This document shows, in pieces, positions 53,705-61,908 of a DNA stretch of 64,000 nt. Source of the DNA: Marivita sp. (GTDB taxonomy: Bacteria > Pseudomonadota > Alphaproteobacteria > Rhodobacterales > Rhodobacteraceae). Every line of letters starts with the position of its first letter. Position 1 is the first letter of the stretch. The notes beneath the pieces were generated by a model that ran no database searches, was not told the origin of the DNA, and was given only the letters and a program-made list of their open reading frames with translations. The position numbers were made by a program, and so were the translations under genes. Location of the stretch: the NCBI RefSeq assembly GCF_020055675.1, contig NZ_JAIPUS010000002.1:1-64000 (forward strand), in the 5' to 3' direction.

Positions 53705-55360
53705 ATGGCCTCCTACCAATATGTCTACCACATGAGCGAGGTCTCGAAGACCTATCCGGGTGGCAAGAAAACGTTCGAAAACATTCATTTGAACTTTCTT
53801 CCCGGGGTCAAGATCGGCGTCGTGGGCGTCAACGGCGCGGGCAAGTCCACGCTGCTCAAGATCATCGCGGGGCTCGACACGGACTTTTCCGGCGAAGCCT
53901 GGGCCGCAGAAGGTGCCAAGGTCGGCTACCTGCCGCAGGAACCACAGCTCGACCCGTCGCTCAATGTGCGCGAAAACGTCATGCTGGGGGTGGCCGAGAA
54001 GAAAGCCAAGCTCGACCGCTTCAATGAACTTGCGATGAACTACAGCGACGAGACCGCCGAAGAAATGGCGGCCTTGCAGGACGAGATCGACAGCAATGAC
54101 CTGTGGGATCTCGACAGTCAGATCGACGTGGCAATGGAGGCGTTGCGCTGTCCGCCGGATGACGCCGACGTTGAAACGCTGTCGGGCGGTGAAAAACGCC
54201 GCGTTGCGCTGTGCAGATTGCTTCTCGAAGCGCCGGACATGCTGCTGCTCGACGAACCGACCAACCACCTTGATGCCGAAACGATCGCGTGGCTGCAAAA
54301 CCACCTCGTCGCATACAAGGGCACGATCCTGATCGTCACCCATGACCGCTATTTCCTCGACGACATCACCGGCTGGATCCTCGAATTGGACCGCGGGCGC
54401 GGCATCCCCTACGAGGGCAACTATTCCAGTTGGCTGGAACAAAAGGCCAAGCGCCTGGAACAGGAAGCCCGCGAGGACAAGGCCAAGCAGAAAACGCTGG
54501 AACGCGAACTGGACTGGATGCGGCAGGGTCAGAAGGCCCGGCAAGCGAAATCCAAGGCGCGTATCCAGGCCTATAACGAGATGGCGAACCAGTCCGAGCG
54601 CGAACGGGTCGGGCGTGCGCAGATCATCATCCCGAACGGCCCGCGCCTCGGCTCCAAGGTGATCGAGGTCGAGGGCCTGAAAAAGGCGATGGGCGACAAG
54701 CTGCTGATCGAAGACCTGTCCTTCAGCCTGCCGCCCGGCGGCATTGTCGGTGTCATCGGCCCCAACGGCGCGGGCAAATCCACGTTGTTCAAGATCCTCA
54801 CCGGCCAGGAACAGCCCGACGGCGGCGATGTCAGCTACGGCGACACGGTGCAGCTTGCCTATGTCGACCAGTCGCGCGACGATCTTGCGTCCGACGACAC
54901 CGTCTGGGAGGCGGTCACCGGCGGGGCCGAGGTCATCGAGCTGGGCGATGCGCAGGTCAACTCGCGCGCCTATTGTTCGGCCTTCAATTTCAAGGGCGGC
55001 GACCAGCAGAAGAAGGTCGGCCTCCTGTCAGGCGGCGAACGCAACCGGGTGCACATGGCGCGGCTGCTCAAGGAGGGCGGCAACGTGCTGCTGCTTGACG
55101 AGCCGACCAACGATCTCGATGTCGAAACGCTCCGCGCCCTCGAGGACGCCATCGACGATTTTGCCGGCTGCGCGGTGGTCATCAGCCACGACCGATTCTT
55201 CCTCGATCGCCTCTGCACCCACATCCTCGCCTTCGAGGGCGATGCACATGTCGAATGGTTCGAAGGCAATTTCGAAGATTACGAGGAAGACAAGAAACGC
55301 CGCCTCGGCCCGGACGCGGTTGAGCCGAAGCGGGTCAAGTTCAAGAAGTTCTCGCGGTAA
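53705..55360 (+). CDS. ettA: Energy-dependent translational throttle protein EttA
   Basis: 551 residues from the ATG at 53705 (MASYQYVYHMSEVSKTYPGG), after AAAGGAACGCAATC. ABC-F protein without membrane domain: first Walker A GVNGAGKSTL near 40, signature LSGGEKRRVALCRLLL, Walker B LLLDEPTNHLD, then the charged P-site linker (KAKRLEQEAREDKAKQKTLE) and second Walker A GPNGAGKSTL, signature LSGGERNRVHMARLL, Walker B LLLDEPTNDLD. Length and the arm residues between the two halves match EttA, which binds the ribosomal E site and gates translation by ADP/ATP ratio. Confidence 0.95.
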   Translation: MASYQYVYHMSEVSKTYPGGKKTFENIHLNFLPGVKIGVVGVNGAGKSTLLKIIAGLDTDFSGEAWAAEGAKVGYLPQEPQLDPSLNVRENVMLGVAEKKAKLDRFNELAMNYSDETAEEMAALQDEIDSNDLWDLDSQIDVAMEALRCPPDDADVETLSGGEKRRVALCRLLLEAPDMLLLDEPTNHLDAETIAWLQNHLVAYKGTILIVTHDRYFLDDITGWILELDRGRGIPYEGNYSSWLEQKAKRLEQEAREDKAKQKTLERELDWMRQGQKARQAKSKARIQAYNEMANQSERERVGRAQIIIPNGPRLGSKVIEVEGLKKAMGDKLLIEDLSFSLPPGGIVGVIGPNGAGKSTLFKILTGQEQPDGGDVSYGDTVQLAYVDQSRDDLASDDTVWEAVTGGAEVIELGDAQVNSRAYCSAFNFKGGDQQKKVGLLSGGERNRVHMARLLKEGGNVLLLDEPTNDLDVETLRALEDAIDDFAGCAVVISHDRFFLDRLCTHILAFEGDAHVEWFEGNFEDYEEDKKRRLGPDAVEPKRVKFKKFSR

Positions 55361-55595
55361 AGCCAAACGGACGTGGCCCCGATTGGGGCCGCCCGTCCCG
55401 GCAATCGACCACCGATCGACAGGACATCCAAGATTTGTCTTGTGAGACTCACAGCGATCTGTCATAGAGAAATGGCTAACGATCTTCTATTCGACCCTGA
55501 CGTTTTCCGATTCCGGCACTCAGTCTTCGATCCAGACGTGACTTCGCCATGTTGCCGCACTTCCGCGGGCAACGGAAAACATAAGGATACTTCAC

Positions 55596-55802
55596 ATGGC
55601 CACTGGCACAGTGAAATGGTTTAACACCACAAAAGGCTACGGCTTTATCGCACCCGATGGCGGCTCCAAGGACGTGTTCGTGCACATCTCCGCCGTTGAA
55701 CGTTCGGGCCTCACAGGCCTCAGCGACGACCAGAAAGTGAACTTCGACATCGAAGCTGGTCGTGACGGACGCGAAAGCGCGATCAACCTCGCGCTGGCAT
55801 AA
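55596..55802 (+). CDS. Cold-shock-family protein (copy 1)
   Basis: 68 residues: [20 protein letters not shown], then [23 protein letters not shown]1 (KGYGFIAP) and RNP2 ([10 protein letters not shown]) define a single cold-shock domain binding single-stranded nucleic acid. The ATG follows AAGGATACTTCAC. The 235-base leader upstream is long, as for many csp mRNAs, and includes a TTGCC/GGCAA hairpin near 55550. The second copy at 57587 is close to identical. A strong terminator follows, so it is monocistronic. Whether it is cold-inducible cannot be told. Confidence 0.95.
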   Translation: MATGTVKWFNTTKGYGFIAPDGGSKDVFVHISAVERSGLTGLSDDQKVNFDIEAGRDGRESAINLALA

Positions 55803-55823
55803 GCCACACCGATTTTCGGATTG

Positions 55824-55864
55824 AAAACCGCCTGGAGGCCGCGTGCCTCCGGGCGGTTTTTCTT
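55824..55864 (+). terminator. Intrinsic terminator of cold-shock gene copy 1
   Basis: A two-part hairpin: AAAACCGCC/GGCGGTTTT outer stem and GGAGGC/GCCTCC inner stem with loop CGCGT, followed by TTTTTC. It begins 22 bases after the stop. Confidence 0.9.
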
Positions 55865-56164
55865 TGTCCTGTCGCGACCCGGAACCCCATTCGCTCGATC
55901 CTTCTTGAGTGAGGGAACCCCACGTCATGCAAAATTGGCGACCGGTTTCCTGCTCGCCCGGCGCCGCGGATCACACGGTCACGGGACGCGGGCCTGCCCA
56001 TGACCGCGGCACGCCTTGGCACGGCACTGTGTCCTTTATGCCGCAAATACATCATTATAAACGCTGGACCGGCAATCAATAGACTTGTTCCGGCTATAAG
56101 CATCGGCAGAATTCCCGATCAGCCGCGTAACGCGGATCACAGACCGAAAGGACCAGGGCTGCCC
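55865..56164. other. Intergenic region before the L,D-transpeptidase gene
   Basis: 300 bases with no supported gene. The section around 56045-56105 is AT-rich (ACATCATTATAAACG and neighbours) and is the likely promoter zone for the transpeptidase gene. The frame that is open upstream of 56165 is not credible as coding. Confidence 0.45.
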
Positions 56165-56725
56165 ATGATTTCCCGAAGACATTTCATCGCCGCTGCGGCC
56201 GCCGGCCTGGCGGCACCGCATGTCGCAACGGCGCAAGCGGTCAATATCGATCCGATCTACATGCCCCAGAACGTGCGCCTCAAGACCGATGTTGCGCCGG
56301 GCCGCATCCTGATCCTGCCGCGCGCGCATTTTCTCTATCATGTCACCGAGCAAGGGGTGGCGCGCCGCTATGGCGTCGGTGTTGGCCGCGCCGGGCTTGA
56401 GTTCACCGGCACAGCCGAAATCTCGGTCAAGAAGGAATGGCCCACCTGGCGCCCCACGAACGAGATGATCGCGCGCGAACCGGACACCTATGCCGACTTC
56501 AAGGACAACGAGTATGTCCAACCCGGCGGACCGGGCAATCCACTGGGCGCGCGCGCGCTTTACCTGTTCCAGAACGGGCGCGACACCTTCTTCCGCATCC
56601 ACGGCACGACGGCCCCGCGCTCGATCGGGCAATCCGTGTCAAACGGATGCATCCGCATGCTCAACGACCATGTGAGGGATCTCTACGACCGCGTGCCAAT
56701 CGGCACTGTCGTGACTGTCCTCTGA
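56165..56725 (+). CDS. L,D-transpeptidase (YkuD) with Tat-like signal
   Basis: 186 residues from the ATG at 56165. The N-terminus MISRRHFIAAAAAGLAAPHV has a twin-arginine SRRHF pattern and a cut after ATAQA (about 25), so Tat export is likely. The YkuD catalytic motif is HGTTAPRSIGQSVSNGCIRM with His146 and Cys162; the upstream part (AHFLYHVTEQGVARRYGVGV) matches the family. It would make 3-3 cross-links in peptidoglycan or attach a lipoprotein. The ATG follows AGGACCAGGGCTGCCC. A perfect hairpin terminator follows. Same fold and motif as ErfK/YbiS proteins. Confidence 0.92.
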   Translation: MISRRHFIAAAAAGLAAPHVATAQAVNIDPIYMPQNVRLKTDVAPGRILILPRAHFLYHVTEQGVARRYGVGVGRAGLEFTGTAEISVKKEWPTWRPTNEMIAREPDTYADFKDNEYVQPGGPGNPLGARALYLFQNGRDTFFRIHGTTAPRSIGQSVSNGCIRMLNDHVRDLYDRVPIGTVVTVL

Positions 56726-56731
56726 CCCGTC

Positions 56732-56760
56732 ACCGGGGCAGGCAGACTGCCCCGGTATTT
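56732..56760 (+). terminator. Hairpin terminator after the L,D-transpeptidase gene
   Basis: A perfect 10-bp stem ACCGGGGCAG/CTGCCCCGGT (56732-56741 with 56747-56756), loop GCAGA, followed by ATTTCCC, a weak T-run. Confidence 0.7.
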
Positions 56761-56849
56761 CCCGTATGCAGCCATAATCCTTGCACGATCCCCTGCGAAT
56801 AAGCCCACCTCAAGCGGGTGAATGCCCAATCGATATGAAGGGGAACACG

Positions 56850-57023
56850 ATGGCCGCAGTGTCACTCATCGCCGGGAGCATCCTGGGCTGGATCGCAGCC
56901 GCGATCGCGCTGTTTCTCGGCGCGCTGGCCTCGACCGCGCTGGTCGTGTTCATAGCGACAAGCCTGGGATTCGCCACGCTCACGCTTGGCGCGGCCCATG
57001 CGATCGACACACGCACCACCTGA
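56850..57023 (+). CDS. Small membrane protein
   Basis: 57 residues from the ATG at 56850, preceded by AAGGGGAACACG, a good ribosome-binding site. The product is almost entirely hydrophobic: MAAVSLIAGSILGWIAAAIA, then LFLGALASTALVVFIATSLG and FATLTLGAAHAIDTRTT, with one or two spans and no charged residue before the end. No homologue is recalled and no motif is visible. The strong ribosome-binding site and clean hydrophobic pattern support translation. Its partner and role are unknown. Confidence 0.6.
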   Translation: MAAVSLIAGSILGWIAAAIALFLGALASTALVVFIATSLGFATLTLGAAHAIDTRTT

Positions 57024-57054
57024 ACCGCCTGCACGGCCAAGAGCCGCGCGGCCG

Positions 57055-57318
57055 TTACAGCAAGACGCGCAAGACCAAAAGGTTCGGAATCACGAAAACC
57101 GCCGCAATGCAGACCAGTTTTGCCCAATGCGATGCCAGCTTGAACAAATTGTTCTGCTCAAGCGCATCCCCATACGCCATCGCGGCAAACAGCAACGCCC
57201 CGGACTGGCCGTTCTCGATCTCACGGCTGCGGTCAAGCTCCGCGCGCGCGGCTTGATAGCGGTCTTCCAGCATCTGCTTCTTTTCTTTTGCGGAAACCCG
57301 CGCATCCATTCCGGACAT
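57055..57318 (-). CDS. Small coiled-coil membrane protein
   Basis: 87 residues from the ATG at 57318 (MSGMDARVSAKEKKQMLEDR). Residues 8-40 are highly charged and helical, a likely coiled coil (EKKQMLEDRYQAARAELDRS REIEN region), then a helix with LFAAMAYGDALEQNN, and a C-terminal membrane segment of about 20 residues (LVCIAAVFVIPNLLVLRVLL). Tail-anchored topology is probable. It is convergent with the small membrane gene at 56850. Upstream in-frame sequence is not credible. No function is recognised. Confidence 0.65.
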   Translation of the reverse strand: MSGMDARVSAKEKKQMLEDRYQAARAELDRSREIENGQSGALLFAAMAYGDALEQNNLFKLASHWAKLVCIAAVFVIPNLLVLRVLL

Positions 57319-57586
57319 AGTCACTTTCCCTCTCGGCACGCGGGGTCTTGCTTCGCCCCGTGAACGCAAGACGTGGGGCTGATCGAAATGAAGGCAAGCG
57401 CCCGCCATTTGTTAATTTCACTGCGGCTTTTTTCTTGCTTCATTGCCGGAATCGCCCGAAGATTCAATCCGCGAAGTTATCAAAATGCGACCACTGCTCC
57501 GTTCCGGCTCAGTCAAGCACTTTTGACCGACCACGCCCGTCGCGCCTTCTTGCCGGCGGAAGACAAGACAGACAGGAGTAGAACGG

Positions 57587-57793
57587 ATGGCCACTGGCAC
57601 CGTCAAATGGTTCAACACCACCAAAGGCTACGGATTTATTGCACCGGAAAGCGGCGGAAAAGACGTATTCGTCCATATTTCAGCGGTAGAACGGTCAGGT
57701 TTGACCGGGCTCGCCGACAACCAGAAGGTAACATATGACCTCGAAGCAGGGCGCGACGGGCGCGAAGCTGCGGTCAATATTGCCCTCGCCTGA
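57587..57793 (+). CDS. Cold-shock-family protein (copy 2)
   Basis: 68 residues: [20 protein letters not shown], then [20 protein letters not shown]. It differs from copy 1 (55596) at about 13 positions, mostly in the C-terminal third ([20 protein letters not shown] against [20 protein letters not shown]). RNP1 and RNP2 are intact. ATG follows AGGAGTAGAACGG, a strong ribosome-binding site. The 268-base leader from 57319 to 57586 is AT-rich in part and could hold a long regulated 5' UTR. Tandem duplication with copy 1, two kb apart, is likely. Confidence 0.95.
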   Translation: MATGTVKWFNTTKGYGFIAPESGGKDVFVHISAVERSGLTGLADNQKVTYDLEAGRDGREAAVNIALA

Positions 57794-57821
57794 CCAGATC
57801 AAGGGTCGCACATGGCCGGAT

Positions 57822-57839
57822 ATCCCGGTCCTCCGGGAT
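57822..57839. terminator. Hairpin between cold-shock copy 2 and tesA-like gene
   Basis: ATCCCGG-TCCT-CCGGGAT, a perfect 7-bp stem, lies between the convergent ends of the cold-shock gene (stop 57793) and the esterase gene (stop 57889). No T-run follows on either strand, so termination is only possible. Confidence 0.45.
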
Positions 57840-57888
57840 GCATGACAGATTTGCGGGCGGCTCTGTCGCCCGTCAATAATTGTACGCG

Positions 57889-58563
57889 TCAGTCAGCCGC
57901 GCGTTGCACCAACTCCACCACAGCCGGCCCCATCGCTTCAACGATCCGCTCCACCCCTTCGGCATTGGGATGGATCCCGTCAGGCTGCATCAAGGGGCGA
58001 ATGTCAGCGGGCGTTTCGCCATCCGTATAAAGCCCCTCGAAGAAGCGGGGGAAATACAGCGCGTCATGGGCCTCGGCCAATTCCGGATAGATCGCGTCGA
58101 ACTCGGCCTTGTAGTCGGGTCCGTAATTGCCCGGCGCTTCCATGCCGACGATCAGGACCTCCAACGCGTTCTCCTGCGCCACCTCCAGGATACCTTCCAG
58201 GTTGTCGCGTGCCCTCTCCGGATCAAGCCCACGCAGCAGGTCATTTCCCCCAAGCGCCACGATCAACGCGTCCGTTGACGGATTGAGCGACCACGCCACG
58301 CGCGACAGGCCACCGGCTGTCGTGTCGCCGGACACACCGGCATTGACGAGCCGCACATCCAGCCCAGCCGATTCGAGGTACGCGCGCATCTTCGGCACGA
58401 AACCCTGCGCATCTATCAGGCCATATCCGGCCGTCAGGCTGTCTCCCAAGGCAATCACTTCAACGGTGTCTGCCTGCGCTGCGGTCATTGTGCACAGGCA
58501 CGCCGCGGCGACACGCACCTTGCTCAACACCCGCCAAGCCCCATATGTGATCCAATGCAACAT
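57889..58563 (-). CDS. GDSL-type esterase (TesA/arylesterase-like)
   Basis: 224 residues from the ATG at 58563. A signal peptide of about 31 residues (VAAACLCTMTAAQA) precedes TVEVIALGDSLTAGYGL; Ser42 in the GDSL block is the nucleophile. NAGVSGDTTAGGLSRV, ALGGNDLLRG and the C-terminal catalytic Asp/His in QPDGIHPNAEG (block V) define an SGNH hydrolase, periplasmic. In E. coli tesA is divergent from ybbA-ybbP; here it is divergent from an ABC pair of the same type, so the old module is kept. The ATG lies only 19 bases from the ABC gene's ATG. The substrate may be lipid or acyl thioester. Confidence 0.9.
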   Translation of the reverse strand: MLHWITYGAWRVLSKVRVAAACLCTMTAAQADTVEVIALGDSLTAGYGLIDAQGFVPKMRAYLESAGLDVRLVNAGVSGDTTAGGLSRVAWSLNPSTDALIVALGGNDLLRGLDPERARDNLEGILEVAQENALEVLIVGMEAPGNYGPDYKAEFDAIYPELAEAHDALYFPRFFEGLYTDGETPADIRPLMQPDGIHPNAEGVERIVEAMGPAVVELVQRAAD

Positions 58564-58581
58564 GATAAAGTTCCCGACTCC

Positions 58582-59274
58582 ATGACCAAACCTGTCCTTG
58601 ATCTGAAAGATGTCATGCTCAGCCTCAGGGGCAATGCCGGAATGGTCGAGATCCTGCACGGGATCACCCTTTCGGTTCACAAGGGCGAGACCTTGGGCCT
58701 GATCGGCCCATCGGGGTCGGGCAAATCCTCTTTGCTGATGGTGATGGGCGGATTGGAAAACGCAACCTCCGGCAGCGTCATGGCGCTGGGGCAGGATCTG
58801 ACCGCGATGGATGAAGACGCCATGGCCCGCTTTCGCCGCGATCACATGGGCGTTGTCTTTCAGTCCTTTCACCTGATCCCGACCATGACAGCGCTGGAAA
58901 ACGTGGCCACGCCGCTCGAACTGGCGGGTGAAAAAGACGCATATGACCGCGCCGCGGCAGAGCTTGAGGCGGTCGGCCTCGCCCCGCGCGCCGATCACTA
59001 CCCGGCCCAGATGTCGGGCGGCGAACAGCAGCGCGTGGCGCTCGCCCGTGCCTCCGTCACACGGCCCGAAATTCTGCTCGCCGATGAGCCGACCGGCAAT
59101 CTCGACGGTGTGAACGGTCAGGCGATCATCGACCTGCTCTTTGGACTGCGTGACCGCCATGGCGCAACATTGATCCTTGTCACCCACAGCCGCGAACTGG
59201 CCGCGAAATGCAGCCGCGTGGTCCGGTTGACCGATGGCCGGATCTCGGATGATGCACTGAAGGCGGCCGAATAA
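58582..59274 (+). CDS. ABC transporter ATP-binding protein (YbbA-like)
   Basis: 230 residues from the ATG at 58582 ([20 protein letters not shown]); an in-frame ATG at 58555 would overlap the divergent tesA gene start. LolD/MacB-type ATPase: Walker [12 protein letters not shown]-loop [16 protein letters not shown], signature [16 protein letters not shown], Walker [13 protein letters not shown] and H-loop LVTHSREL. It acts with the next gene, to which it is joined by a TAATG overlap. The E. coli YbbAP pair is implicated in envelope transport near TesA; the transported molecule is unknown. Confidence 0.91.
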   Translation: MTKPVLDLKDVMLSLRGNAGMVEILHGITLSVHKGETLGLIGPSGSGKSSLLMVMGGLENATSGSVMALGQDLTAMDEDAMARFRRDHMGVVFQSFHLIPTMTALENVATPLELAGEKDAYDRAAAELEAVGLAPRADHYPAQMSGGEQQRVALARASVTRPEILLADEPTGNLDGVNGQAIIDLLFGLRDRHGATLILVTHSRELAAKCSRVVRLTDGRISDDALKAAE

Positions 59275-61802
59275 TGGCGCTGTCCACTGCCGTCCGTTTT
59301 GCCCGCCGGGAATTGCGCGGGGGTCTCAAGGGGTTCCGCATCTTCCTGGCCTGCCTCGCGCTCGGCGTCGCCGCGATTGCCGGTGTCGGGTCCGTCCGCT
59401 CTGCTATCCAGTCCGGGCTGGAGGCGCAGGGGTCGATCCTTCTGGGCGGCGATGCCTCGGTCGAATTCACCTATCGCTTTGCCAATGACGATGAACGCGC
59501 CTACCTCGAAACCATTTCCACCGACCTGTCCGAGATCACCGATTTCCGCTCCATGGTCGTCCGAGACCCCGATGGCGACGCCGAGCGCGCGCTGACACAG
59601 GTGAAATCCGTCGATAGCGCCTACCCGCTCACCGGCGAGGTGGTGCTCGACCCGCCAATGCCCCTTGCCGACGCTCTCGCCGGACCAGACGGCGTGCCCG
59701 GCGCTGTCATGGCACCGCTCCTCGCCGACAGGCTCGGCCTGGAGCCGGGCGACACATTCCGCCTGGGTACGCAGGATTTCACCCTCTCAGCCATTCTCGA
59801 AACCGAACCCGACAGCTCCGCCTCCGGCTTCTCTCTCGGCCCGCGCACGCTGGTCGCCACCGAGGCGCTGCAGGACGCGGGCCTTCTCGCAGCCGGCACC
59901 CTGTTCGAGACCGAGTACCGCCTCCTCCTGCCCCCCGGCAGCGACCTGCAAACGCTTGAGGAGCAGACCGAAAACGCCTTTCCCAGCAGCGGCCTGCGCT
60001 GGCGCGATGCCCGCAATGGCGCACCCGGCGTGGCGCAGTTCGTCGACCGCCTCGGCGCCTTCCTGATCCTCGTGGGGCTCTCGGGCCTTGCCGTGGGCGG
60101 CATCGGCGTGTCGGCGGCGGTGCGCGCGTATCTTGCCGGCAAGACAAGCGTCATCGCGACATTGCGCACGCTCGGGGCCACGCGGGCCACGATCTTCCAG
60201 ACCTACTTTCTTCAGATCGGCGCGCTCAGCCTGCTGGGTATCGTCATCGGCCTCTGCCTTGGCGCGCTTGTGCCGATCCTCTTCGGTCCGCTGATCGGCG
60301 CCGCGCTCCCGGTGCCGGCGATCTTCACAATCCACCCCGCGCCGCTGATCGAAGCCGCGCTCTACGGCATTCTCACCGCGCTGGTCTTCACCCTCTGGCC
60401 GCTCGCCCGGACCGAGGACATCCGCCCCGCGATGCTTTTCCGCGATGCGCTCGACAGCGCCAGCGTCCTGCCCGCCGCACGGTACGTCATCGCCACGCTG
60501 ATCCTGCTGGCAGGTCTCGTTGGCGTCGCGGCCGTCTTTTCCGGCAGCCCGTTCCTTACCCTGTGGACCGCCGGTGGCCTGATCGGCGCGCTTGCCATCC
60601 TGATCCTGGCCGCCATCGCGATCCGCTGGATCGCCAAGCGCAGCGCAAAGGCCACGCGCGGCCACCCGGCCTGGCGATGGGCGCTCGCCTCCATCGGCGG
60701 TCCAAGCGACGCTGCCGCCCCGGTCGTCCTGTCGCTGGGCCTTGGCCTGTCTGTCCTTGCCGCCATCGGACAGATCGACGGCAATCTGCGCACCGCGATC
60801 GACCGCGACCTTCCCGAGGTCGCCCCGGCCTATTTCTTTGTCGACATCCAGCCCGACCAGATCGACCGCTTCCGCCAGATCCTGCGGGACGATCCCGCCG
60901 TCGACCGGATCGACACCGCCCCGATGCTGCGCGGTGTCCTGAGCCAGATCAATGGCCGCCCGGCCAGCGAGGTCGCCGGCGATCACTGGGTTGTCACCGG
61001 CGACCGCGGCCTGACCTATGCGGACCAACCGGGCGACACCACCCGCGTGGTCGCGGGAGAGTGGTGGGACCCCGACCATGACGGCCCGCCCGAGGTCAGC
61101 TTCGCAATCGAGGAGGCCGAGGAAATGGGTCTCTCGCTTGGCGATACGCTCACCGTCAACATCCTTGGCCGCGATATCACTGCAACCATAACCAGCTTCC
61201 GCGACGTGGATTTCTCCACTGCGGGCATGGGCTTCGTGATGACGCTCACACCCAATGCACTGCAAGGCGCGCCGCATACCTTCATTTCCACGGTCTATGC
61301 CCCCCAAGAAGACGAGGCACGCATCCTGCGTGACCTGGCCAATACCTTTCCCAACATCACCGCGATCAGCGTGCGCGATGCCATCGACCGTGTCGGCATC
61401 CTTCTCGAAGGCATAGGCGCCGCGGTCCGCTGGGGTGCCGCCGCAACCCTGCTGACCGGTTTCCTGGTCCTGATCGGCGCGGCCGCCGCCGGGGAAAGTG
61501 CCCGAACCTACGAGGCCGCCGTGCTCAAGACCCTCGGGGCCAGCCGCACCCGCATCCTGCGAAGCTTCGCGCTGCGGTCGGCCATCCTGGGCGGTGCGGC
61601 CGGGATCGTGGCGCTGGCAGCCGGCATAACGGGAAGCTGGGCCGTGATGACCTTCATCATGGACAGCAGCTTTGCCGTGGTCTGGCCCTCGGCCCTTGCA
61701 ATCGTGGTGGGCGGCGTGCTGGCCACGCTGCTGGCCGGGCTCGCCTTCGCATGGCGCCCCTTGGCCGCACGCCCCGCGCAAGTCCTGCGCGCGCGCGAGT
61801 AA
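59274..61802 (+). CDS. FtsX/MacB-type ABC permease (YbbP-like)
   Basis: 842 residues. First membrane segment near 17-37, then a large periplasmic domain (about 50-255) and three-span FtsX module (about 260-375, ILVGLSGLAVGGIGVSAAVR, IVIGLCLGALVPILFGPLIG), three central spans, a second periplasmic domain (about 500-700) and a last FtsX module (about 720-842), as in YbbP and LolCE-type long permeases. Ten spans in all. The final residues RPLAARPAQVLRARE are typical of the family. It works with the ATPase just upstream. Its start overlaps the ATPase stop. The domain pair is firm; the substrate is not known. Confidence 0.9.
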   Translation: MALSTAVRFARRELRGGLKGFRIFLACLALGVAAIAGVGSVRSAIQSGLEAQGSILLGGDASVEFTYRFANDDERAYLETISTDLSEITDFRSMVVRDPDGDAERALTQVKSVDSAYPLTGEVVLDPPMPLADALAGPDGVPGAVMAPLLADRLGLEPGDTFRLGTQDFTLSAILETEPDSSASGFSLGPRTLVATEALQDAGLLAAGTLFETEYRLLLPPGSDLQTLEEQTENAFPSSGLRWRDARNGAPGVAQFVDRLGAFLILVGLSGLAVGGIGVSAAVRAYLAGKTSVIATLRTLGATRATIFQTYFLQIGALSLLGIVIGLCLGALVPILFGPLIGAALPVPAIFTIHPAPLIEAALYGILTALVFTLWPLARTEDIRPAMLFRDALDSASVLPAARYVIATLILLAGLVGVAAVFSGSPFLTLWTAGGLIGALAILILAAIAIRWIAKRSAKATRGHPAWRWALASIGGPSDAAAPVVLSLGLGLSVLAAIGQIDGNLRTAIDRDLPEVAPAYFFVDIQPDQIDRFRQILRDDPAVDRIDTAPMLRGVLSQINGRPASEVAGDHWVVTGDRGLTYADQPGDTTRVVAGEWWDPDHDGPPEVSFAIEEAEEMGLSLGDTLTVNILGRDITATITSFRDVDFSTAGMGFVMTLTPNALQGAPHTFISTVYAPQEDEARILRDLANTFPNITAISVRDAIDRVGILLEGIGAAVRWGAAATLLTGFLVLIGAAAAGESARTYEAAVLKTLGASRTRILRSFALRSAILGGAAGIVALAAGITGSWAVMTFIMDSSFAVVWPSALAIVVGGVLATLLAGLAFAWRPLAARPAQVLRARE

Positions 61803-61908
61803 CAGACTGACAGCGAGACGCGCGCAACCAGGAACACCGAGTAAAGGCTTGCCCCCAAGCCGTTCCCTTGGCATTCCCATGGCAGCCGCCGCAATAACGA
61901 GTCGTTTC

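Noticed and set aside
55783-56103. A 106-codon minus-strand frame with a hydrophobic start (MLIAGTSLLIAGPAFIMMYL)
   Set aside because: It overlaps the 3' end of the cold-shock gene and its terminator, and most of it has no protein-like pattern. The start is suggestive only.
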